Assembly (NCBI GenBank): GCA_965644295.1
Contig: CBFFRP010000141.1
Coordinates: forward strand, 186,001-250,000
Direction: 5' to 3'
Length of the DNA: 64,000 nucleotides
Source of the DNA: Paraphysomonas bandaiensis
Lineage: Eukaryota; Chrysophyceae
In this document: positions 45,789-57,296 of the stretch, piece after piece
Position numbering within the stretch: the first letter of the stretch is position 1
Layout of the letters: each line of letters opens with the position of its first letter
Made by a program: the position numbers and the translations under genes
The notes under the pieces: model-generated
What the model was told of the DNA's origin: nothing
Seen by the model: the letters and a program-made list of their open reading frames with translations, nothing else
The model's database searches: none

Positions 45789-47440
45789 ATGATGAATAAT
45801 TTCAAGATTGTGACGGATGTGTCGAAGGGAAGGTGTTTGGAAAGCACCGCATCGTTCTCTGTCGGGGATGTTATATTCGAGGAAGATGCGATTCTGTTTG
45901 GCAGCGCCGATGACGATAATGATTTAGTTGAGCGTAATGTCTATGATTTTCTTTCAGAGTATAACCCTCAGCAGGGTATTTCATTAGATGATATTTGTAA
46001 TTTTGCTTTTGATTTATCTAAAATGGATCGTGTGGAGAGTTTGGACAGTGTACGCTGCTTCCTCCAAGCTGTGGTTTACGTATTACGGTTCTCCAAACTT
46101 AACGACGATGTGAATATCCCGTCATCATTGAAGGTCCAACTTGAGTTATTAAACCAACTGCAGCCGTCATCTCAAGCGCACTTCGAGAAGGTCGTGACAA
46201 AAGTAAGAAAGAAGCACAAGAAAGTTATTCCATCTTCCATTTCTAATTCCCTCGCCGGACGACTATTAGGTATTTGCGTAACATAATCATGTGTGGTACC
46301 GCTAGTTGTTACCTCCTTTTTTCCTGCAGGTGTGGTGTGTAATAACCAGATGGAACTTGATCAGTACGGCGGCTCGGCAGTATTTCCAACATGTGCCATC
46401 ACGGAGCACAGTTGCACTCCAAACTGCTCATTTTCCACCCGTTCTCCTACTGACTCGAACCATAGAGTGATAATAACTGCTGTCAAAGATATCGTACCTG
46501 GTGAGTATAATGACAACATTGTGTTCGGAGTGGTAAATCCATTTGTATTATTTATATTTACCCAGTGTAATGCTGCAACTTACCAGGTGATCGTTTAAGT
46601 ATAGACTATGGTAACAACTTCTATCATTCTCGACGTGTACGTGTAACTCATCTGAGAAATGTTTACGGTTTTGAATGCTCTTGCCCTTTATGTGCCATCC
46701 CGCCCTCTGTGCCTTTGGTAGATCACTTCCGAGTGTTCACCTGTCTCTCATGTGGGACCGGGAAGGCCTGTATTGTGTACTCACAAGGTACTGACAGTCC
46801 CGTAGCTGTAGATGGAGAAGAAGATGAGGAAGTAATGATATCATGTGTATGTCAAGATTGTGGGTGGACAGCGGATGAAGACCAGACGGCAACGTTTATA
46901 GCCCTTGAGGAGGACTTGTGCGACAACCAACCGGAAAATTGGCCGGAGTATCAGGTGTGGTTACGATCTGTCACTAGTACTGGTTTGGTTGGCTGCACCA
47001 TGCATGGACACCATTATATGCGGTTTTGGTTAGAAGATGATATGGGCATGTGTGCGACGGAAGAAGCTGAGATGCTTGAGGGGCAGAATGCCGTTGAGTT
47101 TTATGATAGGGCAGTGGACATATTTTCTGAGTTAGTCATGAAAATGGACTCTAATCCTGGTGTACCTGAGGTACACAGCGAAAAAGTAATCTACAGAGAC
47201 CGTATAGGGCAGCTACTGATAGCTGCTGCTGATGCGTGCAATGTTATGGGCGACGGTGACAAACGCGAGAATTATCTGAAGCGCGCTCAAGAATTATTTA
47301 CGGAAGCCTTTCAAATTAGCGTTTTGTGTGCTGGGATTCTTGCACCGAATACACAACAGCTTAAGGTGTTGGCGGAATCAACTCCGTCTACAGTCAGTGA
47401 GCTCAGGGCACACTATAATAAATACCTTCCCCGAAGATAG
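45789..47440 (+). CDS. SET-domain (SMYD-like) protein
   Basis: Three exons, 45789-46269, 46330-46500 and 46587-47440, give 501 residues. The split SET domain begins SKGRCLESTASFSVGDVIFE and resumes after a 110-residue helical insert. The catalytic part is there: TCAITEHSCTPNC (the NHSCxPN motif with Glu for Asn), then IDYGNN after RLS (the E/D-Y motif) and the post-SET FECSCPLC. A Cys-rich CxxC...CxxC segment follows (CLSCGTGKACI and CVCQDCGW). The C-terminal 180 residues are helical, as in SMYD proteins. Such enzymes methylate lysines on histones or other proteins. There is no MYND finger in the insert. The start is the first in-frame ATG pair after an upstream GTG frame. The Asn-to-Glu change may affect activity. 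Confidence 0.85.
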
Positions 47441-47973
47441 GTCATGTAGTATTATTTTAACTAATACATAACTTATATATTCCTACATATGTATGCATTC
47501 ACTATCGGACTTTGTTAGAGTCCTACTATGGTCGCACAATAGAAACGCAACGCATGAAAATGAGCTCTAGTTCAAAGTTTTTGTCAATGAAAAAGATGTC
47601 TAAAGTTTTGAGTTTTGCTTATTGATAAGCTTAAATTGCAGCTTATCGTCATTACGTCGAGACAAAAAGGGGATAAAGTAAAAGTAGGGTAATCTTAACC
47701 AGTGGATTGAATCCATTACATATACAAAGCTATATAATATATAAGTATGGAAGTAGGCGAGAGTCTGGAGCTAATTATTCTATACTTGTTGCAATAAAAA
47801 ATAGATTGTTTTGAGATAGAATTTAGTAAACAAAAGTAATGCATCTCCGATGAGATGATCATAAATCATAACAATGTTTATAAAATACGTAAGATCTACA
47901 ATAGCCCAATATTAATGAATTATGAATTATTTGCGAACAACGTAGTGGTAGCACATGTATGCAAAAATGATAC
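47441..47973. other. convergent intergenic spacer
   Basis: This 530-bp AT-rich gap lies between the 3' ends of the SMYD-like and aldo-keto reductase genes. It presumably holds both polyadenylation regions (for example aataaa near 47793) but no gene. Confidence 0.4.
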
Positions 47974-49015
47974 TTAATATTTTCCTAGTGTTCCATCCAA
48001 CATCTGAATGAGCTTCATATCAAATTCGTCGAGATGTACTTTATTTATATCCAACAGCCCTGCATTTGATCGAATATGGTGTGCATTTGTGGACTTTGGA
48101 ATTGCAATACCGCCTAGTTCCAAAACCCATGTGTAAACGACAGATGCCACAGTGGTATTGTGCTTTTTCGCTACAGAGGTCAACGTCGGGTCCTCCAACA
48201 CAGGATTGCGGTTGACACCATCAATATAAGCCCATTGATAACCCATAGAGCTGTAGGCCATATAAACAATGCCAAACTCTCTACATAATGCGCGAACCTC
48301 GCTATCCTGCCGAAAAGGGTCCATCCAATTCTGCACAACCGCCACGCGTGTATTTGCTATTTCCAAGAGATCTCTCAGCTGGTCAACATGAAAGTTGCTG
48401 ACCCCAATGGCAGCAACAGTTCCTTCCGAGTGAAGTCTTTCGAGGTTTTTCCAGGCATTAATCCAGCTATACTGTGCCTCTTCTGGCGTGCAGTGTCCAC
48501 CCCAGCAGAATGGTGCATGTAGGAGTGCTACATCCAGCTTTCGACGATGTCCGTACAGATCCATCATCGACTTTTCTAGGCTAATTCGCATAGGATCCAG
48601 TCTATAAAAAGATTTATAGAATTATCAATACAAAACAATCAAGGTAGTATACTTAGTTATACCTATAAGATCTAGGATGAATTTTAGTGACCACCACTAG
48701 CGGTGTCTGGAATTCTTCACTGTAACATTCTCTAATAGCAGCACCCACATCTCTTTCACTATACCACTCTACAGCTTGCGCAGAATCAATAAGCCGAACG
48801 CCTTCATTTAACGCAGTGCATGTAGCATCTTTAGTATTCCGCCCCATGCCAGCTGTACCTATACCGATTCGGGGCATTTGAATATCATGAGACACATAAA
48901 CACTCCGAGAGTTATCAAGCTTCGATGTCCCAATCCCAAAAAAATAGAGCGCAATGATGAGGCCGTGGAGACCACTGGTAATCATTGCAACAACGAAATA
49001 ATTGAATGCTGTCAA
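47974..49015 (-). CDS. aldo-keto reductase with N-terminal membrane anchor
   Basis: Two exons, 49015-48663 and 48601-47974, give 326 residues, with the splice restoring KIHPRSY|RLDPMRISL. Residues 5-28 form a hydrophobic segment (FVVAMITSGLHGLIIALYFF), unusual for this normally soluble family and suggesting a membrane anchor or signal. The AKR barrel follows with all four catalytic residues visible: Asp and Tyr in LIDSAQAVEWYSERDVG, Lys in VVVTKIHP and His in DVALLHAP. Cofactor-region motifs are GVSNFHVDQL, VVQNWMDPF and AIPKSTNAHHIRSN, the last being the NADP-binding KSTxxxRI equivalent. The enzyme would reduce carbonyl groups with NADPH, and the substrate is unknown. Confidence 0.9.
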
Positions 49016-49384
49016 TCTAGAAAAGAAATGAAGTTCATGATCTCCAACAGACCTTCATAGCAGGGGGAACTACTCCTGTACTGTACCATATACAGCAGTC
49101 CAAGTAGAGTATGAGAATTGGATCAGGATCAGGATCGGGATATCCGGTACATACAGCAGCAGAGTACGGTATTATCCACGCAGTATTCTATTCAGTATTC
49201 CAGCATCTCGTGTGTTGGTTGCGTATGATATGGGCGAATGGGATACAGAGCACTGTGGCTCATGCATGGCATGGATGCCACCCTCTGATGGGTTACTCAG
49301 ATATATACATGATTCCGACCCTGTGAAGATCCTGGTTCCTTGTAGATGACTGTGATAGCTGTGAGGCGAGGCAAATAAGGCGAC
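49016..49384. other. divergent intergenic region
   Basis: The gap separates the divergent aldo-keto reductase and Frizzled-like genes. A short ggatcaggatcaggatcggg run lies at 49121-49140. The ORF at 49111-49326 has no membrane or signal features that would extend the receptor. Confidence 0.4.
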
Positions 49385-51166
49385 ATGAACCCCGACTCCT
49401 TCATATGTCCGTACCCGTTAGTGTCTGCTCCTGGTAATAAGACTTACCCGGATAAGTACACCACTCACTGGGCCTACAAAGAGGGAAACTGTGCTGTGAG
49501 GTGCCCCACTATCGTCCTCACCGAGAACGAGTTCTCTGAATTCAATGATACTGTGTTCCACATCGCAATCGTCTCGTTCGTTATGTCTCTAGTTGTGCTG
49601 TTGTTTCATATGCAGGAGGCCAAGAGATACTACGTACGCATATTGTTTATACTGGGGTTCGCATGCAGTTCAGTTATTTTTATATTCTTTTATCCATTGA
49701 ACAAGGACTATGATATCATATGCAGCGATGACAGAGCGCATTACATCGAAAAAGATCCTTTATGTGTATTTCAGGCTTTCCTGATTATTTATTGTTTTCT
49801 GTGGGTTGCGATATGGGGAGCGGTATACTCGATGGACATATATTTAGTCACATCTTTTTCTCTCACTCGACGTGAAATTGAAAATCTAAGAAAATATTAC
49901 TTGGGGTTTGTCGCGCTGACAGCCGGAGTCTTGTCTTGTATTGGGTTATTTTCCGGAAATCTTGGATATGACTACACCACATCATTGCCAAATTGTTTAT
50001 TTTTATATGCGGAGGAAGACTTATTTTTTTGGCTTACTCTGGTGCTACCGTACTCTGTGTGTGTGTCGATATGCACCGTGGCATCTGTCCGCACTGCCTA
50101 CCGATTACATAAGGTTTTCGTCTACTCTCGTCGTGTTCGTCGGACTGGACATGTAGCCTCCAACTCTTCCTCGCCAATCCTGACTAGCATTATCAACTGC
50201 GTGCGAATATCACTATGGATTACAAAGAGAAGTGAAACGAGTGGTGATAATAGTGCTACAGCTGCCCGTAAAAATACTGTAGATTCAACACGTGATGACT
50301 CCATCGACGGCATTGGCCGGGAGTGGAGTCTTGATATCGACTCAACGGTCACACATATTCCGCATTTAGCCGATATAGTTGTCTCTCCTTTGCCTCGTTT
50401 ACGTCCAACAGCAGTACCAGACCCAGACGGTGGACTAAGCATATACTCCGAGAATTCGGAAGGTCCCATACCGAATACTTCTGAAGACGGTATGGAGCTC
50501 TCTCCCAGTAATAGCAGTACGAAAACCTCTGTTATCCCTGATGATAACGATATGGAAGAAGCGGATAGCAGCTCCAAGGTGAAGTTTTCTCAAAGTAGTG
50601 AGTCGTCTAGACGCATAGAACTTAGTCCGCGAACGGCATCAAATACGACATCTGGCACTGCGACCGTAAGCTGTACCGATGACAGGAGCCCAGCTGGGGT
50701 GAGTATGGTGGGAATTCTTGCAAACACTTTTTCTGATACGTGGAAGTACAATGGCCGCGTTTTGATATTTCTAGCTGTTTATTGTCTACTTTCTTGGTAT
50801 GTCATACCAACATTTATATACCTATTCCAGACGTCATACGACGACCATGTAGACAGTGCGAATGATTATGTTGAATGCCTGATTACTGCTTCATTTTTGT
50901 CTCCACTTCAAACTCAGACAGCAGTTGACTCATTTGCGAAGGAAATGTGTGGCAAGTATCCGACTCCAAGGCCACCTATTAAACTGGTATGTCCTTTACA
51001 TGTATATCCATACTTTTCTAAGACCTGTATTTAGCTTGTGTCGATAGTGTATTGGGCCGCCGCATTTGGAATCATACCAGCATTGATTTTTGGTAGTATT
51101 GTGGTAAATAAGTTCCAGGAGTGGATGAATGCATTGTTACGTCGTGCACAACCGAGAAACATGTAA
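49385..51166 (+). CDS. Frizzled/Smoothened-like seven-transmembrane receptor
   Basis: Two exons, 49385-50986 and 51035-51166, give 577 residues. The second exon supplies TM7 (VSIVYWAAAFGIIPALIFGS). The short N-terminal region has few cysteines and GNCAVRCP just before TM1, as in Frizzled-like receptors. TMs lie near 57-76, 83-103, 126-157, 172-190, 212-236, 455-480 and 540-560. DPLCVFQAFLIIYCFLW at TM3 is the Frizzled-family signature (CxxQ near TM3). Between TM5 and TM6 there is an acidic, Ser/Thr-rich loop of about 210 residues, much longer than in animal Frizzleds. No ten-cysteine ligand-binding domain is seen, though an upstream exon could be missed. Ligand and coupling are unknown. Confidence 0.8.
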
Positions 51167-51317
51167 ATAATTTTACTTTGTTCAGATGTCTGTGTCGTGT
51201 ACAACTGCACTTACAGTGCGGTCTTTTGTGCTGAATACGTAATGTCTAGAGCTTCATTAGTGAGAGCTAAAATAGTTGTACATGGCAATAAATGCCAGTA
51301 CTGAATATTATATTATA

Positions 51318-51430
51318 ATGGTATATATTGCAATAGTATTGTTGGGCCGGTTCAAAAGCCTCCATCAACAGTATTGATGATGCAACGCTATCTAACCATA
51401 GTATTGCAATATACTGTTACTGAAGCCTAG
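51318..51430. repeat. degenerate hAT-like internal copy
   Basis: The segment carries tatattgcaatagtattgtt ... ggccggttc ... catcaacagtattgatg ... ccatagtattgcaatatact. This is the same inner inverted structure as the hAT MITE at 51524, but without intact cagggata ends. Confidence 0.55.
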
Positions 51431-51523
51431 TTGACTAGTTGAGAGTAGTCCGTATAGCGTTTTGGTAGAATTCAAAACTCAAATATGTTCTGTACAATTA
51501 TAGGAAGTCGGGGTTTCTTATAG

Positions 51524-51665
51524 CAGGGATAGGGAAAAATATATTGCAATACTATTGTTAGGAGTTCCATCAATAGTATTGATGGAGTTTTTAAACCGGG
51601 CCTACAATACTATTGCAATATATTGTACAATGTATTGCAATACAATATATTGTTCCCTATCCCTG
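51524..51665. mobile_element. 142-bp hAT-type MITE
   Basis: It begins cagggatagggaaaaatata and ends tatattgttccctatccctg, so termini are near-perfect inverted repeats. The 8-bp flanks are tcttatag and ccttatag (7 of 8 identical). The interior repeats caatagtattgatgg and gcaatatattgtacaatg. It shares ends with the longer elements at 3937 and 57704, of which it is a minimal deletion form. No coding capacity. Confidence 0.88.
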
Positions 51666-51735
51666 CCTTATAGGCTTATAGGACGAGATTTATAGGACAG
51701 AGAACTCGCTACTTTGGCTCAGAGGCTGTTTCTAG

Positions 51736-52780
51736 CAGGGCTGCGTATCAATTAATTGATTTTCAATTAATTGCAATTAATTGTCAATTATTGAAATTGC
51801 AATTGTTGAAATTGGGACATCGATTCATAATTGCAATTATAATTGACTCCAGCTAGCTTCAATTAATTGTCAATTAATTGCAATTAATTGTCAATTAATT
51901 GCAATTAATTGATATTAAAAATCCCACCTTTTTATGCTGAAAAGTTGTTAAAAAACGGCATTTTTAGTAAAAATATCCAATTTTTGGATAAAAATCGAAA
52001 ATTGGTGAAAGACTATAATATCCGTAGGATTATCTCACATAGTAATTCATTTAATTAATTAGCGATAGGAGCAACAAATTGGCACCAGAAGTCATTGCAC
52101 GAGTGTTATTTGAGAAAGTAAATGATGATAATAACAACGAAGAGGCTGCAATAGAGATTTGTCCTGCAGGAAAGGGGCTCCACATTTTCCGTGATTGATC
52201 GCTACTTGCTTCTAATCATATGCGATCTTTCGAGTTTGGTTCCAATGTGTTAAAAGTCTAATTGTAGGACTATCCACTTATATACAGAGTATATATATGT
52301 ATATTATGCCCTGCATTATAAAAATAAGTGTAGTACAATTACAGAAGTAAGGTTAACACCAGCTTCACTTCCACGACGTTTGCACATTGATTGACGAACC
52401 CTTCATAATGAACCCTTCATAATGCAGCGGAAGCGAGCAAGACATAATCAGCAAACTCGTTACGGATGAAACACTTGCATAGCACAACCAATAAGTTGAG
52501 AGGTTGTTCAGTAGAGCTAGGATTGTTCTGACGGGCTTGCTCAAGAGCTTGACTCCTCAACATTTAGTGCTAATTATGTTTTTACGCATGAATCGTTGCC
52601 TCTAGAATGAAATGACAGTTGAGGTAGCTATATACGCAGCTAGTGTATTTTAGTACTAAATAATTGCAATTAATTGCAGTTAATTGCAATAGTTGAAATT
52701 GAGACAGCAAGTAATAATTGCAATTATAATTGACTACAACCTGCGTTAATTAATTGACAATTAATTGATACGCAGCCCTG
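51736..52780. mobile_element. second hAT-like element, AT-rich, perfect 8-bp target duplication
   Basis: The left end cagggctgcgtatcaattaa is the exact inverse of the right end ttaattgatacgcagccctg. Both flanks read gtttctag, a perfect 8-bp duplication. Next to the ends are long runs of alternating caattaattg palindromes, at 51750-51910 and 52660-52770. The 750-bp middle has no transposase frame I can recognise. A decayed end with the same pattern (gctacgccgccctg) occurs inside each 2.55-kb tandem unit near 3723-3736. Confidence 0.88.
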
Positions 52781-52788
52781 GTTTCTAG

Positions 52789-53188
52789 AACTAGGTATGT
52801 AAAATTATAGATAGAGCAACTGTGAAATTTAAGAATACTAATTACAGTTAAGGATAGAGCCTCTTATTGAAGTATTGTGTTACTCTTTACTTAATATTGA
52901 GTTATTATTATTGGTAACAATCAGTTTACCGAATCGATTACTACAATGCCAACGATCACTTGCGGTAATTCACCACAACACTCCGCTATCTATTCAGACA
53001 AAAACTCTATACAATACGATTCATAACCGCCCAGTAAATTATGTATTCTTTCAGGGTACGCAACATAATTGCGGGAAACTGCGGAATTTACAAACAGCAC
53101 GAATATTAATATTATACCATTTAAACCGAGTGCGTAAAACACCGTCCGAGTCAATAGTAATATAGAAAGTATCTCAGGTTTTCTCTAA
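52789..53188. other. spacer
   Basis: AT-rich DNA lies between the transposon and the 3' end of DHODH. The plus-strand ORF at 52875-53165 has no features and partly runs antisense toward the gene end. Confidence 0.4.
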
Positions 53189-55342
53189 CTATTCTGAATT
53201 TCCAGGTTCATCATTTACTTCAGGCACCATTGACTTGTGCACCATCAAACTAGACCTAGAACCGACAGCTTCTGAAACTGAAGAAAAGCCATTATCATTC
53301 AAAATCTGCTTCAGCTCCCGCTTTATCCTAGTCATAATTCACATGAGAACGATTGATATAGATTACTGCTATTGATTGACACCGCACATATAAACATTTA
53401 TTTTACCTTTTCGCGGTCCCTGGCCCCCTGTACACTAGCATAGTGTAGACCTGCACAAGAGAGGCACCGGCACAGATCTTCTCAAAGGCATCTTTACCAT
53501 CTGATATACCCCCCACACCAATGATAGGTACCTACAGCAATATGAGAGGCATTGCCGATAGACAATGCAACTATTGGACTTGTACACGAATATAAACTAA
53601 TTTCCACATACATAATGCAGATACAGGGTGATGAGGTCATTACCTGGCCACTTGTCAGGTCGTACATATTGGCTATGACAGCAGTGGATATATCGCGCAG
53701 AGGTCGACCGCTTAGACCACCTGAACAAGCAGATGTAAACATAAACACATAGCTTCACTGCATAGTTTAAATATCAGGTGAATGGGTAAAGCACAGGTGA
53801 ATTACAACGTTGAATGATCAGCAGTTTCACCTGCTTCGATCGCATGTGATGAACGCAGAGAGCTGGGTCTAGATATCGTTGTATTACTGACTATTAGCCC
53901 GTCTACAGTGCCCTTCATATCAAGAATCAACTCTGCAATATCATGCATTTCGTCCTTCGAGAGATCAGGAGAAATCTGTGATAAAATTGCTCGTCATGGA
54001 CACATTTCACCTTGTGAACAAAACTACGAGTGCAAAATCTAAGTGCCGTTAATCATACTTCTAATGGCACGTTCCGAGCATATATACAGGAAAGGGGCGT
54101 ACATAATCATACCTTCACAAGCAGTGGGGTTCTGGATGGAATCTTAGGAGAGGGTGCTTTGGCAGGCAACTCAAAAAAGGTTAGCGGACGGGAAAAACTC
54201 TCTTCTTCAACTTTGCGATTTCTAATGCCAATTTTGGCAAGATGTGCCCTGTCTCTGGCCTGAAACAAGGTTACAGAGTTGAAATCTAATGAAGCTAAAT
54301 ACCCGCAGATTAAATCACACACACAAAAGATTACTTTGCAGTGCGCAACATATACCTTAGCACAGGATTCCAACACTCGCCTCATCGAATCCTTACGCTG
54401 AAGGTTTCTCAGCCCCGGAGTATTAGGAGAAGACAAGTTCACTACAATGTAGTCAGCCGCAGAGCCTAGCCTGTAGATTGGCAATTACTACGATACAAAC
54501 ATAGCACAAGCATTGTAGCCAGGTGCAAATACTATAACATTAAAAAGCCAGATTATGCTCCGTACTCTACATACTACCTATCGATGACAGCGACAAAATC
54601 TTTATGCGCATCTTCGTCCAACGTCTCTTTGTTCTTCCCAACATTCACACCCACTATCCCAGCTTCTCTTGAATCTGAAAATTGAAACAACTTTTTAGCC
54701 ACGTAGTCCATACCGGCGCTGTTGAATCCGTAGCGGTTAATTACAGCTTCATCCTCACTTAAACGGAACAAGCGGGGCTTGGGGTTGCCCGGCTGGGGCT
54801 GTGGAGTTACGCTTCCTATCTCTACAAAAGAAAACCCCAGTCCCAAGAGCCCCTTAATGGCCTTCCCATCCTTATCATACCCGGCAGCTAGGCCAATAGG
54901 ACTTGAAAAGTGTAATCCCCAGAGTGACGTATTTAGCACTGGCTCATCTTCATGCAAATCCTAAGAAGCAACGAATAATCCATATACACATCCAAACAAT
55001 TCAATAAGAGCAATCACAGTGTTGATACCTTGGGAGATATAATGGAAGCGGCCAATGCTAAGGATATATCCTGTAATAATGTCACTCGTCAAACATATAC
55101 GTAACATCACTGTGTTCACATGAGCAACTTCTGGATCCCACAGCCGCAGCCACGGCATAACAAAGTTATCAGCTATATCAAATTCCAAGTCATATACGTC
55201 TTTCGGGCAAACCAGGTAACACAGAGAAGAGCCCCCCACCACTACAGCAGCAGTCTGAACACATCAGCTTACATACAATACTGGACAACATCTCCAAACA
55301 CACCCGAACAACATCACGGACGATTCTCCAGCGACTGAACAT
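53189..55342 (-). CDS. DHODH: dihydroorotate dehydrogenase, class 2 (mitochondrial)
   Basis: Ten exons, 55342-55277, 55254-55120, 55070-55029, 54960-54578, 54470-54356, 54259-54113, 53975-53831, 53720-53644, 53531-53407 and 53327-53189, give 457 residues. Introns are tiny, down to 22 bp. The N-terminus is basic ([13 protein letters not shown]) with a hydrophobic helix ([12 protein letters not shown]), as expected for import and inner-membrane anchoring of class 2 enzymes, which pass electrons to ubiquinone. Motifs include [61 protein letters not shown] (with the catalytic Ser), DGLIVSNTT and [19 protein letters not shown]. It carries out the fourth step of pyrimidine synthesis. Compared with human DHODH there is an insert of about 30 residues before LLVKISPDL. 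Confidence 0.96.
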
Positions 55343-55426
55343 ATCGATTAAAAAATCTAAAACAGCATTCAGATATAGTTGCCGATTAAAGCAGAAGTTC
55401 TAAACAACATAAACAATCCAGCTGTG

Positions 55427-55745
55427 GTATGTATGTATGTATGTATGTATGTATGTATGTATGTATGTATGTATGTATGTATGTATGTATGTATGTAGGT
55501 ATGTATGTATGTATGTATGTATGTATGTATGTATGTATGTATGTATGTATGTATGTATGTATGTATGTATGTATGTATGTATGTATGTATGTATGTATGT
55601 ATGTATGTATGTATGTATGTATGTATGTATGTATGTATGTATGTATGTATGTATGTATGTATGTATGTATGTATGTATGTATGTATGTATGTATGTATGT
55701 ATGTATGTATGTATGTATGTATGTATGTATGTATGTATGTATATG
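55427..55745. repeat. (GTAT)n microsatellite, about 320 bp
   Basis: This is almost pure GTAT with one gtag variant near 55497. It is the same motif, in the opposite sense, as the (CATA)n tract at 32380. It lies in the 514-bp gap between the divergent DHODH and Abraxas-like genes, so about 60% of that gap is repeat. ORFs through it are artefacts. Confidence 0.98.
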
Positions 55746-55856
55746 TAGGTATACAGAGATAGTTGTGTGTTGGATTGAAGCAACCTATTCCCTATATATG
55801 TTGTGAATTTCTTAGGAGGCTATTTTCTGGCCCCACTGTGTGGACTGGTCGCAGTA

Positions 55857-56829
55857 ATGGTGGAGGTTAATATATCTGGACCTCTTTTGTCTATGTTAAT
55901 GAAAGAATCATTTTCGAATGGTCGTCAATCTTTCGGTGTTCTAGTTGGTGACCATAGCTTCAGAACAAGTGTGCGTTTATCGGACGCATCTGAGAATACT
56001 ACTTCAGTCTGCAGAATTGGTAAGTGTATGGTATTTCGTTAATTAATGCTATAATGGTGCGGCAGGAGTATCGAGCTATGTCTGTACTCAGCAGCACAGA
56101 CCTTTTTATCACCATGGAAAAATTAAAGCGAACAATACGTGCTTCTCTGGCGTTACTGATATCAGTGTATGCTTTTAGTATGTGTACATATCATGTTGTG
56201 ACATCACTGTTAGTCTGTCGTTGGAATTTTTGTCATTCAGAAGAACGGTATTTTGTCGCCATCGTTTCGTGACATAGAAACACTATGTGCCCTTCGGCAG
56301 GCGAAACACAGAAACCAGCCCATAATTCTTTTGCAATTATGCACCCCGGAATCATCGTGCTCCCCAAGCTGGATATATGGTGTACAGTACTCCTGTGTGG
56401 CTCTGGAGCAGGGGACTGGAAGGTTATATTCTCGTTTTTTTTTCATCTGTTGTCACTTTTTACAGAATTCTGACACCTGTGACCTTACACATTCCTAGCC
56501 TTGCCCCCGACATGGCTTCTGAGTATAGTGCTGTAGAGAGCATCTTGTCTAGTGTCAATCCCTTATCTCGAGTGCATGATCTGGACTGCAAGGGCGGCCG
56601 CAATGTAGGTTTGAGCATTCCTAGCTCAACGTCTGCGGCGTTGGCCGTCGACAGTATTCTATCCCGCGTTCGTACGGAGGCAGCAGTTGTGTCACTGCTC
56701 TGTGATATACAAGTAAAAACAATTACGCTAGTATTCGTTTTATTTACATTATTACAGGGGGAGTTACGTAGATTAGCTACACTTACTGAAGAAGTCTCCA
56801 TTCTCCGCTCCCACCCTACGCGATCATAG
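55857..56829 (+). CDS. Abraxas/FAM175-like MPN-domain protein
   Basis: Five exons, 55857-56019, 56066-56166, 56214-56422, 56466-56712 and 56758-56829, give 263 residues. The start VNISGPLLSMLMKESF and GVLVG match the first MPN strand and helix of Abraxas proteins (SGxVLxALLxxHL, EGFLLG). Later SVVGIFVIQKNGILSPSFRD parallels NVVGWYKFRRHSxxxxTFRE. IILLQLC then parallels VFLLLTP, and LTPVTLHIPSLAPDMASEY parallels the VPLVVANLG segment. A helical tail ends in LRRLATLTEEVSILRS, like the family's coiled coil. There is no JAMM metal motif, as expected for the pseudo-enzyme Abraxas, the scaffold of BRCC36 deubiquitinase complexes. Similarity is remote and based on motif order, so the name is tentative. 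Confidence 0.6.
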
Positions 56830-57296
56830 TTCCGATACAACAAGATGATTTTCAGAGTAGTTGCAGTTTGCTGATATCTTACTGCAAGGAGTTAAAACTC
56901 GCATGTTACTTCCGATGACTAGTGTGCAATGATGTATAATATAACTACAAACTACAATAATGAAAGAATTTACCCGACTGATTCCCTTTTATTTCGAAGC
57001 AGTGGCTCACTGTTTTTGATACATCTTCTTATCATTTACGATAATTCCTATTATATATGTTTTTGAGCGTTCCGTATTCCATATCATGTACAATTGGACA
57101 TGTTACAGCTAATCAAAAATAGTCTACAGGAGAACTTGTTCTGTCCACTATATGGACGCGGGCGCTAAATATAACAAGGTCTAGGTGTCAGTTCAAAGCG
57201 GTGTGAAGTAGGTGGATGTGCAGTCGAAATTTCTCTTTTTTTCTCGATACAGTGCATGTGTGCCGAGCAAAAGTATCACAGTAAATGCTTAAAAAT
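56830..57296. other. spacer
   Basis: No gene or structured element is seen between the Abraxas-like gene and the outer hAT element. Confidence 0.4.
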
